Below are positions 45,015 to 58,438 of a DNA stretch of 64,000 nt, in pieces (positions within the stretch are counted from its first letter, which is position 1; each line of letters opens with the position of its first letter). Where the stretch lies: positions 142,622,001 through 142,686,000 of the forward strand of contig NC_092588.1 in the NCBI RefSeq assembly GCF_047663525.1, given 5' to 3'. A program made the position numbers and the translations under genes. Below the pieces are notes generated by a model that saw nothing but the letters and a program-made list of their open reading frames with translations, ran no database searches and was not told the origin of the DNA. The DNA comes from Anas platyrhynchos. Taxonomy: Eukaryota > Chordata > Aves > Anseriformes > Anatidae.

Positions 45015-46855
45015 TCAGCTTTCCGCATCAAGGGCTATGAGCTTGTTTCCGGACAGTCACACAATATGACTCTTATTTGGCCTTTCTCATTCCAGTATCC
45101 CTCCTTGCTTCCCTTGCCTCATAGATTGTGGGGCTAATTGAAATTCTGTTTGTGCCTTCGCAAACATATTTTGTTTGTGGATCAAGAAACTGATGCATGA
45201 CAGTAACACAGCCTTGACATGTACAGGCTATCTACATTCTTCCCATACGATTAAAAAAAGTGCTACTGGAATCACCCGGGAACATCTTTTCCATGTGGCT
45301 GTGTTTGTTCCTCTCTCTTTTCCTCTCCCTATTTGGTTACCATACTAACGTAAGAGCCAGTATCCATGCATAGTATTATGAGCTGAGATTTTCAGAAAAT
45401 TGTGTTTCCCACATCTTTTTGTTGACATGCCTCTTCATCGTGCTTGCAGGTAAGTCAGAAATCAGGGAGGCACGCCCACAGCTAAGCAGAAGAGTCATCA
45501 ATAGTCTTTCTCCGATCTGTTGTACACCTGCTGGTTCTTTGTATTGGAGCCAGTGCTGTTAAGAATTAAAAAGGCTGGAAGTATACCTTCAGCTGCAAAA
45601 GTCTGAGGTAGATGTTTAGCTTGCTTTGCTAGGAGTCAGTAATACATAATCCATTTTAGGAATTCCTTTATTAGCCGAAAACTCTGTCTCTCTCTTAGTC
45701 TGCCCGCACCTTAGTCCCACAGGTATGTCTACAGTGAAGTGTTAGTCTACATACCTAGTTCTATCTTCAGTGTCTGATTTTTAAGGCCTCAGGCCTCAAC
45801 AGGTTAGGCTCCTTAGGCCTCAACAATTTCCAGTTGACAAGCTTGTTTGCCTTCTGTAATCCTACAGGAACCGGACAGGATGCAAAGGCTTTTAGGTATG
45901 CTTGAGCTGAGGGTTGTCAACAGGTCTTTCGAACCAGGAAGAAGACCAGTTTTTCCTGAAGAAACAGTTTTGAGCTGTTTGAGCTGTTAATTGAGGACTC
46001 AGTCCTCAGTTTATTAACCTGGAACAACAGACTTCATTCAGGACAAGCCAGAGGCCCGAAGCAGCTATTCCTCTCCCTTTTATGTAGTGTGACTAGATTC
46101 ATAGTGCACAGCACTGGAAGCTAGGACAAGGAAGAGCTAGGGGTGTCAGACCTTTGTGGTGAGGTCTTTTCCCTCCTGAGGGTTAGTATATTTCCTGGCA
46201 TAGCAGAGCTCCATAATGTGCATGGGATCATTACTGTTACTATAACAATAACAACAACAGTGGTAATATTTCAAACTTAACTTTTTGTAAAACTGTGTAA
46301 TAAACTTGATGAATTGCCAAAAGAAATTCTTGTAAATTCATGTTAAATAGGTTGCCTATGTCAATAATTGACTTGATCCTTTGTTGCTAGTGTTTTCATA
46401 CTGAGCTCATCTTTCTGTTACTGGCATTGTTCAGAGGGATTGAACAATTACTGCCTTACTTTGTGATTATAAATATATACCAACTGTGATAAAACTCATG
46501 CAAGTCATCAGCACTCATAAAACAGGCTGATAACTGCATCAGTCTTATATTTTGAATCAGTGATATTAACAGCACCTTCTTTGTATTGCACTACTGTTCA
46601 GACTTGTTTAACTTGTATCGAAATTCACAGATGTGCAGGATTCATTTCAATACTTCTTCCAATTCCAGACCAATACTTACAAATACTGCTTAGCATTTCT
46701 TCCTTTCAGAATTGATTATGAAAATGTAATGGAGATTCCAGAGTGCATTACTAGTTCACCTGAAGTCCCACATTCTGCTCTGTCAGGGGATGTTAATGGT
46801 GGCATCACGGACTAGATTGCTGTTTAGACATGTGTAGAATACAAGGATACTCAAT

Positions 46856-47530
46856 CATAAAATGATAGAATGGCCTGGGTTGGAATGGGCCTCAAAGATC
46901 ATCTAGTTCCAAACCCCCTCCCATGAGCAGGGATGCCACCCACTGGAGCAGGTTGCTCAGGGCCTCATCTAACCTGTTCTTGAACACCTCCAGGGATGGG
47001 GCATCCACAGCCTCTCTGGTCAACCTGTGCCAGTGCCTTACCACCCTCTGAGTGAAGAATTTTCTCTTAACATCTAGTCTAAATCCCCTCTGAGTCCCCT
47101 TCAAGTACTGAAAGGTTGCAATGTGGTCACCACAGAACCTTCTGTTCTGTAGGCTGAACAGCCCCAGCTCTCTCAGCCTTTCTTTGTAGGAGAGGTGCTC
47201 CAGCCCTCTGATCATCTTCGTTGCCCTCCTTTGGACCCATTCTAACAACTCCACATCCTTCTTGTGCCGGGGGCCCCACACCGGATTGCAGGACTCCAAG
47301 TGAGGCCTCACAAGGGAGGAGCAGAGGGGCACAACCACCTCCCTCCTCTGCTGCCCACCCCTCTGTTGATGCAGCCCAGCATGCCGTTGCCCTTCTGGTC
47401 TGCAAGCACGCACTGCTGGCTTGTGTCAAGCTTTTTGTCCACCAGAACCCCAAGTCCTTCTCTGCAGGGCTAGTCTCCATGAGTTCTTCTCCCAGTCCTC
47501 CCTCATGTTTGGGACTGCCCCAGCCCAGGC
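46856..47530 (-). mobile_element. CR1 LINE fragment just upstream of PKS copy B promoter
   Basis: Minus-strand CR1 with its 3' end near 46856 (AAAATGATAGAATGGCCTGG), ORF2 C-terminal codons on the minus strand (47413-46892) and truncation at about 47530. It ends about 130 bp before the candidate TATA box of copy B. Confidence 0.88.
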
Positions 47531-47546
47531 GATGGCAAGGGGTTTT

Positions 47547-50036
47547 GAACTTTAGTCTGACCTAATGGTTAATGACAATGACTCATTTTTTTCCTTGTAA
47601 AGGCGTTCACAATTTCACAACATTTTAGTGTGAATTTGAATAGGAAACCTCCTAGAACCCTTTATAAAGGACTTCCAAGGACTCATCCTGTTAGTACACC
47701 CTACTGAGATGATATAAGGTAAGAGTTAAATATCTCACTGGATGCTTATATAGATGCCAGAGACATATTTTGTCTTAAAATCAAAATGCCCTTATTTTTC
47801 TATTATATGCTATTTAGGTGCTAACTTAAAAAAATGCTTCAAAGTACTTTTGTGGTAAGAGTATCTATGCTGAGTTTTGTAGCTTCAGGTTGGTAGTGAA
47901 ATTAAAATATGAAATAGAAATAACGTAGAAGTCAATAGATCACAAGTAGAAATTAAACAGATTTTAATTACAAATTAAATAAACATTAAAGTATGAAATA
48001 ACAATGGAATAGAAATTGAAATACAAAATAGAAATTAAAGAAGAAATTGATAGAAATAGAAACTAAAATCTGAGTCTAATGTGGGAAAAAAGATCCTAAG
48101 TCACAAATACTTTTACATGTTTGTACTATCGTATTTCCTTCTGACTTCTTGGAACAGATCTCCATTCTTCTAGATGGAGATGAATTTGAACGAGCCAGAA
48201 GAAACAACTTTCATGGCATTTTAGAATTATTGTTTTTCAAATAGAACTTACACCTAGAAAACCATATCCTAGTCTTTTTATTTTTACTAGGTGGCCCTCC
48301 AACTCCGTCTCGGCACTGTGAAGTAAATTTTTCAAAGTATGATTCTGAACAGTGGTTTTTAATTTCACATTTCGAGACTAACCCTCTAGAAATCATAGCT
48401 ATGGATGGTCTCTGGGGCTGTAAATCAGCCTCATCCCTGCTTCACTGCAGTCAGTTACGCTGAAGGGCCCTTTAGGACCTACCGTGGTATCACCGAGATA
48501 AGATTCTTATAATTCTCAAACATTGCTAAAAATCCTTTTCAATGTTTCCCTTCTTCCCTTTGTAGGGTGAATTAAGTCCAGCAAGAGCTCTAAGGTAGGC
48601 ATCTTAGTGAGTTCTAATTAATTGCATTGTACTGATTTTTATCCCCCAACTTCATTTACCAGAATTAAACAAAAAAAAACAGCTTTAAAGACTATGCTGA
48701 GATATTTCTTTTGATGTGTAATGTCCTTTTCTTTGCCATTGTATTTGTTGAAAAATATCACGTTTTCATTTTGTATTTCTTCCCAACAATAAGCTTTCTC
48801 TTTGAAGCCAGAAATGAGATGAAAGGGAAGTTATTGTGTGGCTGTAGTGGTGCTACTTGGAGACTGCCCATTATTGTCAATACAGCTATCTCATAGCTGT
48901 TGGTGTCTTTGAGCATGGTCAGTGGGGGTTAACCTCTGAAAACAGAGGAGGGTGATTTAGACACCTGTTGCCTGTTTAGCTTGTCTGATTTTAACCAATA
49001 ACTTGCAGAGTCTGCTTGGGGACTATTTTCTGAAAAGGATGGAGATGATAGAGCTGAAAGTGTGCCTTGGTCAATGCGTATTTCCCTACTGTTCCCAAAG
49101 TATGAAGCAGGGCTGATCAGAGAAAAGTCTCAAAAGCAGATTATCTGGTGATGGGAGTAGCAGGGGTTAGAGTTTCTGTGAATAAGGAAGTCTGGGGAAT
49201 TGGTCTAGGATTTTCCTCTAAATGTGACAGAAAAATACCCTGCAGGTCTGGTCACCTTTGGAGAGTGTCCTTTGTCATCACAGCCAAAGGCAGATCACCC
49301 AGGATTAATCTACCTTTGAACAAGTGTATGTGCTTGTGGGAAATTCACCCTTGAAACTAATATTTATCTAATGAGAAATGTATAATTGATTGATCTGATT
49401 GACGTTCCTACCTGTATTGTGCAGCCCAGAGAATGGAGATGGAGACTGGAGGTGAAATTGCTATTGTGGGAATAGCATGCAACTTTCCTGGAGGTAGGTT
49501 TTGGGTAAATACAAAGCAGGATGCTGAATGAACATTGAAAAGCACCGTCACTTATTAAAGTTGAGCAATTCATGTAAAAGAACATGTACATGTAAAAGAA
49601 TATATGTCTCCCTTACTTTTGTAGAATTCATTGCTTTGCTACTTGTAGGATCTTTTTAAAAGTTCACACTGTGGTGAGAATCAGTTGGTTTGAATTTGTC
49701 CCCTGAGGGCGAGACCTGCAGTTCTGGCTGTGGTCAGGGCATTGAGCTATGTACGTGAAACTCATGCAGACAGACTGGGTGTGTCAAGGGTGATTTGAGG
49801 TTTCTGCATTCTGAGATTAGATGGTAGGAGATATTTAGATAGCTGTGAGAGCTCCCTAGGTTCTTCTGCTGCTCTGAAGCTGTCAGTACTCTAGTAAAGC
49901 TCTATAAAATCTGCAGCAGCAGTCTCATACTGCAGCATTAAACGCTAAATTGGTTCAAGCCATTTTTTGGTGCAAACATCCCAGTAAAGAGCCTCTCTTC
50001 AGATACACTGTTCTTAGTTACATCTCCATGCAATAC
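47547..50036. repeat. Duplicated promoter/5' UTR block (partner 7900-10399)
   Basis: Homology with copy A resumes at 47547. The first 90 bases are more diverged than the rest. It includes the second copies of the candidate TATA box (47661-47670), exon 1 donor (GT at 47719-47720) and possible 5' UTR exon (48566-48594). Confidence 0.88.
47661..47670 (+). promoter_or_regulatory. Candidate TATA box of PKS copy B
   Basis: TTTATAAAGG is identical to 8011-8020, with the same spacing to a GTAAGAG donor at 47719. Sequence farther upstream is CR1 here, so only the proximal promoter is shared with copy A. Confidence 0.38.
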
Positions 50037-50137
50037 AAATGTGGGACACAGCGTGGATGCCGTGATAGCTGGTTTCAGGGCTAAGAGGATAGCATAGACA
50101 TAGCCTCAGTGCCCATAGCTGGAGTTCTGGATCTCAA

Positions 50138-50417
50138 CCACAGAATCATAGAATCATTTAGGTCAGAAAAGACCTTCATGATCATCAAATCCAACTATCA
50201 ACATGACCTACCAAGTCCCATCACTTAACAGTGTCCCCTAGTGTCATGTCTACACGTCTCTTAAATGCGTCCAGGAATGGGGACCACTTCTCTGGGCAGC
50301 CCATTCCAATGTTTGACCACCCTCTCTGTGAAGAAAGTCTTCCTAATATCCAAACTAAACTTCCCCTGGAACAATGTGAGATTGTTCCCTTGTGTTCTAT
50401 CACTTGTCACCTGAGGA
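50138..50417 (-). mobile_element. CR1 3' fragment in intron of PKS copy B (partner 11739-12015)
   Basis: Same insertion at the same place as in copy A, one visible substitution in its coding remnant (CCGCTTC to CCACTTC). Confidence 0.8.
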
Positions 50418-52431
50418 ACGAGACTGACACCTTCCTCGCTGAAACCTCATTTTACTTGACCATCTGGAGTCACTGCTGGCTCACTGCCAACTGGATTAAA
50501 CTCCATTCACTGATTCTTTGGTGGCCAACTTGCTGGAGATATTTTACCTGCTTGGAAAAACATCTTAAAACTTCTTGCGTTTTACAGAAGTTAAGAATTT
50601 TGTGGGGTAACTTTACATTTAAGCATGAAGTGCTTAAGATCAGTCATTCCTTTCCATCCTTCTGTCACCAAAGAATACTCATTTCTTTATCCGTGGTGTT
50701 TCTTCTTCAGCAAATTAGTTATGTACATGGGAGTTCCATGTAGCATTCCGTGTACGTTTCTACATATACATGGAGAAAGGGAGCACATAATTTAATCTTC
50801 TTTGAAATATTTGTACAACAGGTGAAGGAATTGACAATTTCTGGAAAGTCCTGGAGGAAGGCCTAAACTGCACAGTAGAAATACCCCCAGAGAGGTTTGA
50901 CACCAAAGAGTGGTATGATCCAGACAGTAACAAGCCAGGAAAATCATGCACAACACGCGCTGCTCTTCTCAATGAGTAAGTCTGCTCCTGTGCTGTGGCA
51001 CAGACTTTTTCTGTAACGAGGCGAATGCGTCCAGCCTTTCGGAGAGTACAAGCCACAGGGAGACCTTACAAATTGGACCTAGGAACAGGTTTTCTTTTAT
51101 GACAGGTTTTCTCACATGACAAACTTGCAGTTATCAATTTGCAGGAGCTCCTGTTATATGCCATTTATGAGCACATTTATTCACAGGCCACATAGGATCT
51201 TTGGTTGCATAATCCAACTTGTAAGTTCATCGTGTCTTGAGATGTCACCTGTCACACAGCGGACGTGTATGCATTTTGGGTATACACAAGTACAAGTGCA
51301 CTATGCACGAGGTGGTATGTACCAGATCTGAGGTGGGCTACAGCCTGCCAGAGAATTTGTATGTCCACTTATGGACTCTGGAGGAAGGTGGCAGAGTATG
51401 GACTCTGAGCTATATGAACTGCCTGGTGAGTCTTGTCTGGCTCCAGACTGAAGGTTGGCCAGCTCTGCTGGACCTTAGGACCTAATCCTGTGCTGGCTTT
51501 AATTTAAATGAAGGTGTGAGAATTTAGAGACAAAATAAGAAAGTCTGCTTGCTAGATGGTCAAGAAAGGGATGTTATGCTTGATTGGAGTGTTACACTTG
51601 CTTGTAAACCTGAACTATTCATAATTTAATAATAATCCTGCTTTTACTTAGTCTCATACTGTTACGTATTCAAAAATAAACTTTTTTTGTTATTCACTCC
51701 TTTTATTTGAGCCAGTCCTTTATCATACTGGGGGATTATGTATATATAAATACCAGGTAAAGATCCTAGTGTACAGAGAAGACATGGAGAAGGAACCTGC
51801 AGTATGTATCCCTTTAGTTGTGCCCTGATGTCTCATGTGAAATTATATCAGAGATATGAGCACAGCTGTATGAGGGATATTGCTAGTGCTAAGAATATCA
51901 AGCTACAGTCAGATCAGCATAAGTGTCTTTAGTTTTAAATCCACATTTCCTGAAAATCCTCATGCCTTTTTTCCAATTAGAAGCTGACATGCACAGAAGT
52001 AATCTTATTGGCTGCTGAGAATAACATTTAACAGTTTTACACTTAGCAAAACTTAACAGTTTTGGATTGTAAGACCCAGAATTACTTAAGAAAATAGTCT
52101 CCTATTAGATATTTAATTTTCCACTGAAATCAAGAAAAGACGGAAGGCCATATGAATGTCATCGTAGGATACAACATTGAGTCTGGCTTTGGTTGTATGA
52201 AAGTGTGGGCTTATGGCCCCCACACATAAACACATAAAATATTTTACATTTATTTTAAATTTCTAATTAGAGTGGTATGGGCATCTCTTGGAAGCATCTG
52301 AGCTGGTCCCATATCTATTGGTTTTAAACTAGAAAGCCATTGGTCTACATTGCCTTTATATAACTTAGAAGACAATAGCTATTTAAAATTTGTTGCCTAT
52401 GATGACATTGCAGAAGAGTCTTACTCTGCCA

Positions 52432-52492
52432 ATTTTCATTATTTTCATTATTTTCATTATTATTTTCATTATTTTCATTATTTTCATAATGA
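52432..52492. repeat. ATTTTCATTA short tandem repeat
   Basis: Counterpart of 14031-14083 with one additional 10-bp unit. Confidence 0.8.
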
Positions 52493-55400
52493 AGGAGTCC
52501 TATCGGTACCAGTGGGATAATTCACCAGTGTGAATAAGAATTTTGAGGGGTGGCCTTAGAACTCTGAAATGTGGAATAGTTGATAAAAGTACATATCTTG
52601 TGGCAGGAAATTGGCATCCTTGGCCTATAATCTTTTCCTTCTGAATTTCACAAATAGGAACTGTGGTTTCAACATCACTTAGGTCTTTGCTTTTCATGAC
52701 ATTACAAAAAATGCATACTTTGGATCTAGAAATAAATGCATGTTGTATACATATTGTACCATTTTCTAAGAGATTTCTACTTTTAACAGATTTAATACAT
52801 TTGACAACCACCTGTTTGGAATTAATAACATGGAAGCTGAAGCGATGGATCCGCAACAGAAGTTACTGGTAGAATGCACATACAAAGCACTGGAAGATGC
52901 AGGAGTACCTGTTGAAGTCATCAGTGGCACCAAAACAGGTGTTTTTATTGGTAAGAACATTTCACGGTGAATAATGTCCATTTTAACCTCATAAAGAATG
53001 GAATGCCCCTTTGTAAAATTTATATGTATCTCTGGCATTGGAGAACTTAAGGCTACAGTACTATGACACAACTGGTTATTTTTGGTGGAGAAAGAGTATT
53101 AGGCTAGTCTAGAAGATCATCATATAATTAATGTATGTACTGTTAGGTGTCTGTGTCTGTGTTAGTGTCTTGCAGCACTGAAGTTGATGCAGGAAAAAGT
53201 TAAACTGTCCACCTAGACCAACCCTTGCCAGGACTGATACTCTCAACTCAGACCGATGACATCTTGATGTTTTGCAGTATAACGGTGGTTAAGGTGTTGT
53301 AGAGGTTAAGATCCTTTGAAACCAGCAGAAATTCTCATGTAAATAGTAGCATGCTACCAAGGTGCACTTGTCCAAGTGCCGATTGTGTCAAGAAGCTAGC
53401 CTGTTTTTGCTGGTGTAAATGTGTGTCTGTTTTAAGAGGAGTTCTCTGGGATAGTTAGGCTGATGAAACTACAGAGACAAACTCTTAGATTGCCTCTGAG
53501 TCTCGGACATGCTCTCCTTACACAGTACACCTACTTTGAATAAGCATACTGCATTTTCCACACATGCCTATAGACTCGAGATCCCCTGTACTCCAAGCAT
53601 GTGTGTTCCAGAGAGAGGAAATGACTTCTTTCAGAGGCACAGGCCTTGTTCTTTTCTCTTACTGCTTTGCTTAGTGGATCACAGCAAGTGAAACCAACCT
53701 TGCTTAAACTGAGATACAAGGGTCTAAACAGGCTACACACACCTTAACTGTGTCATACAATGAGCTAAGCAAGCAGAACAGACCTGTCATTTTTCCAGGT
53801 GAAAAAAAAAAAATCATGTGTTAGGTATATTTGTGTAAGCTGGGTCCAGTGGAAATTGCTGGGAGTCTGGCCTTTGTTTTGGGTAGAAGCAAAATATCAC
53901 CACAGCAGTCCTAATGCTATGTAGGTTAATACTGAAACAGAAAAACAAAATCATTGTCAAGCTCAGAGCTGTACATCCCTTTTGTTTGCTCAGGGTAATG
54001 TGACATATATTTGATATTTTTATAGGTCTTATGAATCGAGACTATGAAATCATAACAAGCAGATCATCAGAAGAAATAAATCATTATGCTGGTACAGGAA
54101 CAGCAATGAGCATAGCTGCTAACCGGGTGTCCTACACGTTTAATCTGACGGGACCATCACTGACAATTGACACTGCCTGTTCATCCTTTCTTTTTGCTCT
54201 ACACTATGCCTTGCGAGCAATTAAATCAGGTAATGGGACTGAAGAGATGGTAGGCAAAGAAATTAGGATTGATACTTCATATTTTAAAATAGCTTCAGTG
54301 AATTAATAAAACTTTCTGCAGATGCATCTTTACTGATAGAGAACTAAAAGATTCTAGTGCCTCAGAAATATCCACCGTACCTGTAGAAGAAAACCTATAA
54401 GGAATAGTGTTACTTTCTTAACCATATCCTGATGTAGTTTTAGAGATCTGTATTGGGTACTTTTTCAATGATGTACCTCAGTGACAGATTCCAATCCTGA
54501 AAATTAAAATATCTCAAAGAATTGTTAGTATTATTAATAGAGTCTGTCTATAATAACGGTCTTTTCAATCCATTAACTTAAAGGTAATTAAAATGTTTCT
54601 GTCTATCATCTTGGAAGTCTCAACATGACTATGTTTCTGCTTTATTCCAGGAGATTGTGAAGCAGCTATTTGTGGTGGTGTAAACTGCATAATAGAGCCC
54701 TGCACCTTTGTATCTCTCAGTAAAGCAAAAATGATCTCTCCGGAGGGAATAAGTAAACCCTTCTCTAAAAAGGCAGATGGCTATGGAAGGGGAGAAGGCT
54801 GCGGTGTTGTTTTCCTCAAACCACTGAAAAAGGTAAGATTGTGAAGTAGCCTAAAAGAAGACTGGTTGCTTTCTTGAATTTTGTATTTCCCAGTCTAATA
54901 ATTACTCCAGAAAAAGGCTTTTCCAAGTCAAGCTTAATATTAATATTAAGAAAACATTTATGCACTTCCCCTAGCATGGGAAAGACATCACAAGCTTAAA
55001 AGTTAGTATTACCGTCTGTCTGTTCTTGATTCTTTTGTCCTATACAGAAAAAGCATGCGATTATTAAAGGTAATTTTCTCTTCCTGTGAAACAGGCAATG
55101 GAAGACTTCAGCAAAATCTGGGGTGTTATAAATATCAGTGCAGTAAATCAGAATGGTAGGTCTATAACTCCAATCACAAGGCCATCTCAAATAGAGCAAG
55201 AGAACTTACTGCGCAGCATTTATGAAACTCATGTCAACCCCTCCATTGTGCAGTATATTGAAGCACACGGTACAGGAACTGCTGCTGGAGACCCTACTGA
55301 AGCTGCAAGCCTAGGTAGTGTCATTTGTAAAAACAGATCTTCACAAGTTCCCACTCTGAAAATTGGTTCAGTGAAAGGAAATATTGGCCACACAGAATCA

Positions 55401-58400
55401 GCTGCTGGAGCAGCAGGGTTAATCAAAGTGCTTCTGATGATGCATCACGGAAAGATTGTTCCATCTTTGCATTACTCAAAGGAGATGAGCAGCATTGATA
55501 CAGAGAAGTTAAACCTTGCAGTTCCCACAAGTGTTGAGCCCTGGGAAGACTCCGGTGAGTACGGAAGGGTAGCTGGCATCAACTGCTTTGGATTTGGAGG
55601 AACCAATGCCCACGTTGTAGTCAGGCAGGTTAAGCAGCCAGAGCCTCTTCCTGCCTTTAAGAGGCCACTGGAATTAGTTCTGCTGTCTGCAGCATCTACT
55701 AAGTCCCTTCAGATGACAATCGCCGATACAGCTGACCAGCTGAGCACGAGAAACTCCATAACTCTCCCAAGCCTGGCCTATACGTCTGCCTGCAGAAGAA
55801 GCCATGCCAACTACAGGTACCGAAAAGCATTTGTCACAAACTCTCTCCAACACTTGCAGCAAGAGGTTATGTCAGCAAGAAGCACTGAATTTGCCATGTC
55901 AAAGGTGGAGCCACAGCTGGTGTTTGTGTTCTGTGGCAATGGTGTAACACTGAAGGAGTTCAGTGAGGCAATGCTGAGCTCAGAGCCAGTGTTCAGGGAC
56001 AAGTGTAAGGAAGTAGAAGCGCTCTTTCAGAAACACGCCCCCATCAGCATCCTGCCAGCAAAAGGCCGCAGCTCGAAGGAGTTATTGAATCCAGAACTCT
56101 CCCAGCCCATGCTTTTCACCTTGCAGGTTGCCCTAGCTTCCCTTCTGAAGTACTGGGGCATTAAGCCAGTAGCTGCTGTTGGCCACTCGGTGGGGGAAAT
56201 TGCAGCAGCGCATTTTGCTGGCTACCTTTCCCTGGCAGATGCTGTCAAAGTGATTTATCACCGGAGCAGGCTGCAGGCAAAGACTCCCAGTGGCAGGATG
56301 TTGGTGGTTGGAAACATCCCTGTTCAAGAGATAGCTGAATGTCTGCATCCCTATTCAGGAAAGGTGTGCATTGCAGCTTTCAACAGCCCAATTACGTGCA
56401 CCTTGTCTGGAAATCCGGACGCTGTGGATGCGGTCCAGAAAGATTTAGCTCAAACATTCAGCCAAAGAAACATCTTTCTTCATGTTTTAAATGTCCCAGC
56501 TGCCTACCACAGCCCCAGCATGGATATGATACTTGGGGAGTTGGAAGAGACCATACAGCCTTTAGAAAAACAGAAGGGGGAAATTGAAGTAATTTCAACG
56601 CTGACTGGGATGGCTGCTTCTGCAAATGACTTCATTCAGGGCAAATTCTGGGCCCGGCATACTCGCGAGCCTGTTGCTTTCACTCAAGCCATAGAAACTG
56701 CAGCTAGAGACAGGGAAAATGTGGTGTTTGTGGAAATAAGTCCTCACCGAGCATTGCAGCGAAGCATAAAAGAAACTCTAGGGAAAGCCACTCCTGTGTT
56801 CTCTTCTTTGCAGTCTGATGTGGAGTATCAGACACTCTTTAGCCTGGTAGGAAATCTGTTTGAGCTGGGATATAACCCCAACTGGCAGCACTTTTATAAT
56901 GGCTATCAAAGTGTTCCAGTGGCCATTCCACGGTACCAATTTGATCGTAAAAAATTCACCTCTCCAGCTACCCGTCCACAAGCAAACCAAAGAAGTGTCA
57001 GCTCCAGTCATCCTTTGATTTATGACATGAACAGTGACAACACAGAATTTGGCTGCCTGCTCTCTCAGGACACGACATCCTACTTGTACGAGCATAAGAA
57101 CAACGGTGTGGCTTTAGTCCCTGGTGCTTTTTATGTAGAGCTTGGTCTGTCCTGTGTGATGAGCAGCTCAAGACCTAAAGTGCCTCTGAGTACTTGCCAG
57201 TTGAGTATCAGCTTTTCAGCACCGTGTGTTCTCACACAGAATTCCCAAGTCTTGAATATCAAGCTGAGTCCAGATAACGTAGTGACAGCCTTTGAGATAC
57301 TCTCGTCCTCCAATGCAGTTTATGCTTCAGGCCAAGTTACAAAAATGTCTGATGCTGTTGTGGAAGAAAGCAGCATCTCCTTCCAAGACGTCTATCAGAG
57401 ATGCAGTTCAGTGATTAGCACAGAGGAGGTTTATGAAGCACTGTCTCAGGTTGGCTTTCAGTACGGCTCCATATTCAGGCAGCTCAGCGATGTGCATTAT
57501 TGCCAAGAACTAAAGGAAGCTATAACAAGCATAAAGGTGAACAAGGAGACTGTCCAAGAGATGCACAGCTACTGTATTCATCCAGTGCTGCTAGACTGTT
57601 TTCTGCAGATGACTGCTGTCATGACCTCAAAGACGTTCCAGTCCAGAGCAGGCTTTCCATCAGGGATAGGCAGCCTGGTGGTGCTCCGACCGCTGGAGGA
57701 AGAAATGATGATTTATATGAGAACAAGTAAATCCATTGGGAACTGCTTAGAGGTCTGCGGATGCTTCATGGACAAACACGGCTCCGTTTTGGCTGAACTC
57801 AAACGTGTTGCCATCACTTTCATGAAGCAAGCATCTTCCAGAGACAACGAGTTCATGTTTGAAAACAAGTGGGTAGAAGTCACTTCTTCACAGGTGATCG
57901 GACATCTAGGTGCAACGCCCAGAGTCCTAGTGTTTGCTGACAAACTGGGGATAGCTGAACAGCTCAAAAAATACTTGCATCCTGATTCTGGATATGTTAT
58001 GTACGAGGACTGGGAAGCCCTCTTGGAAGTCCACAGAGAGAATAAAATAAAAGCAGAAGTCAAGGATTATGATGAAATTCTGTTCTTGTGGGGAATTCAA
58101 AAGTTAAATGAAGAGTTCCCAAGCAAAATGGTAGACCAACTGGCAAAGTGTTGTGAAGCCTATCGCCAAGTTATTGTGGCATTAAGAGAGAAGAGGTCCC
58201 GCTGTTCAATCAGAGTTATCAGCTACAGAACGACAGAAAGAAATGTAGACCACATTAACTGTGCGTTTGCACTCTATGGCATGACCAGAACTTGTATTGT
58301 TGAAGTTCCAGAAATTACATTTCAGCTAATTGACCTCAGCTCTTCCAGCTCCCTGGACATCTCAGCGTTATCAGACATTCTTATCAAATACAGAGGTGAG

Positions 58401-58438
58401 GAATACCCAGAACTTTACATCAACTCAGGAGAGTTTAT

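Larger units (their letters stand above)
44561..46855. other. Unassigned AT-rich DNA present only in copy B
   Basis: No gene recognised. It contains two tandem-repeat clusters, given separately, and looks like the body of an unidentified inserted element or older host sequence lost from copy A. Confidence 0.4.
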
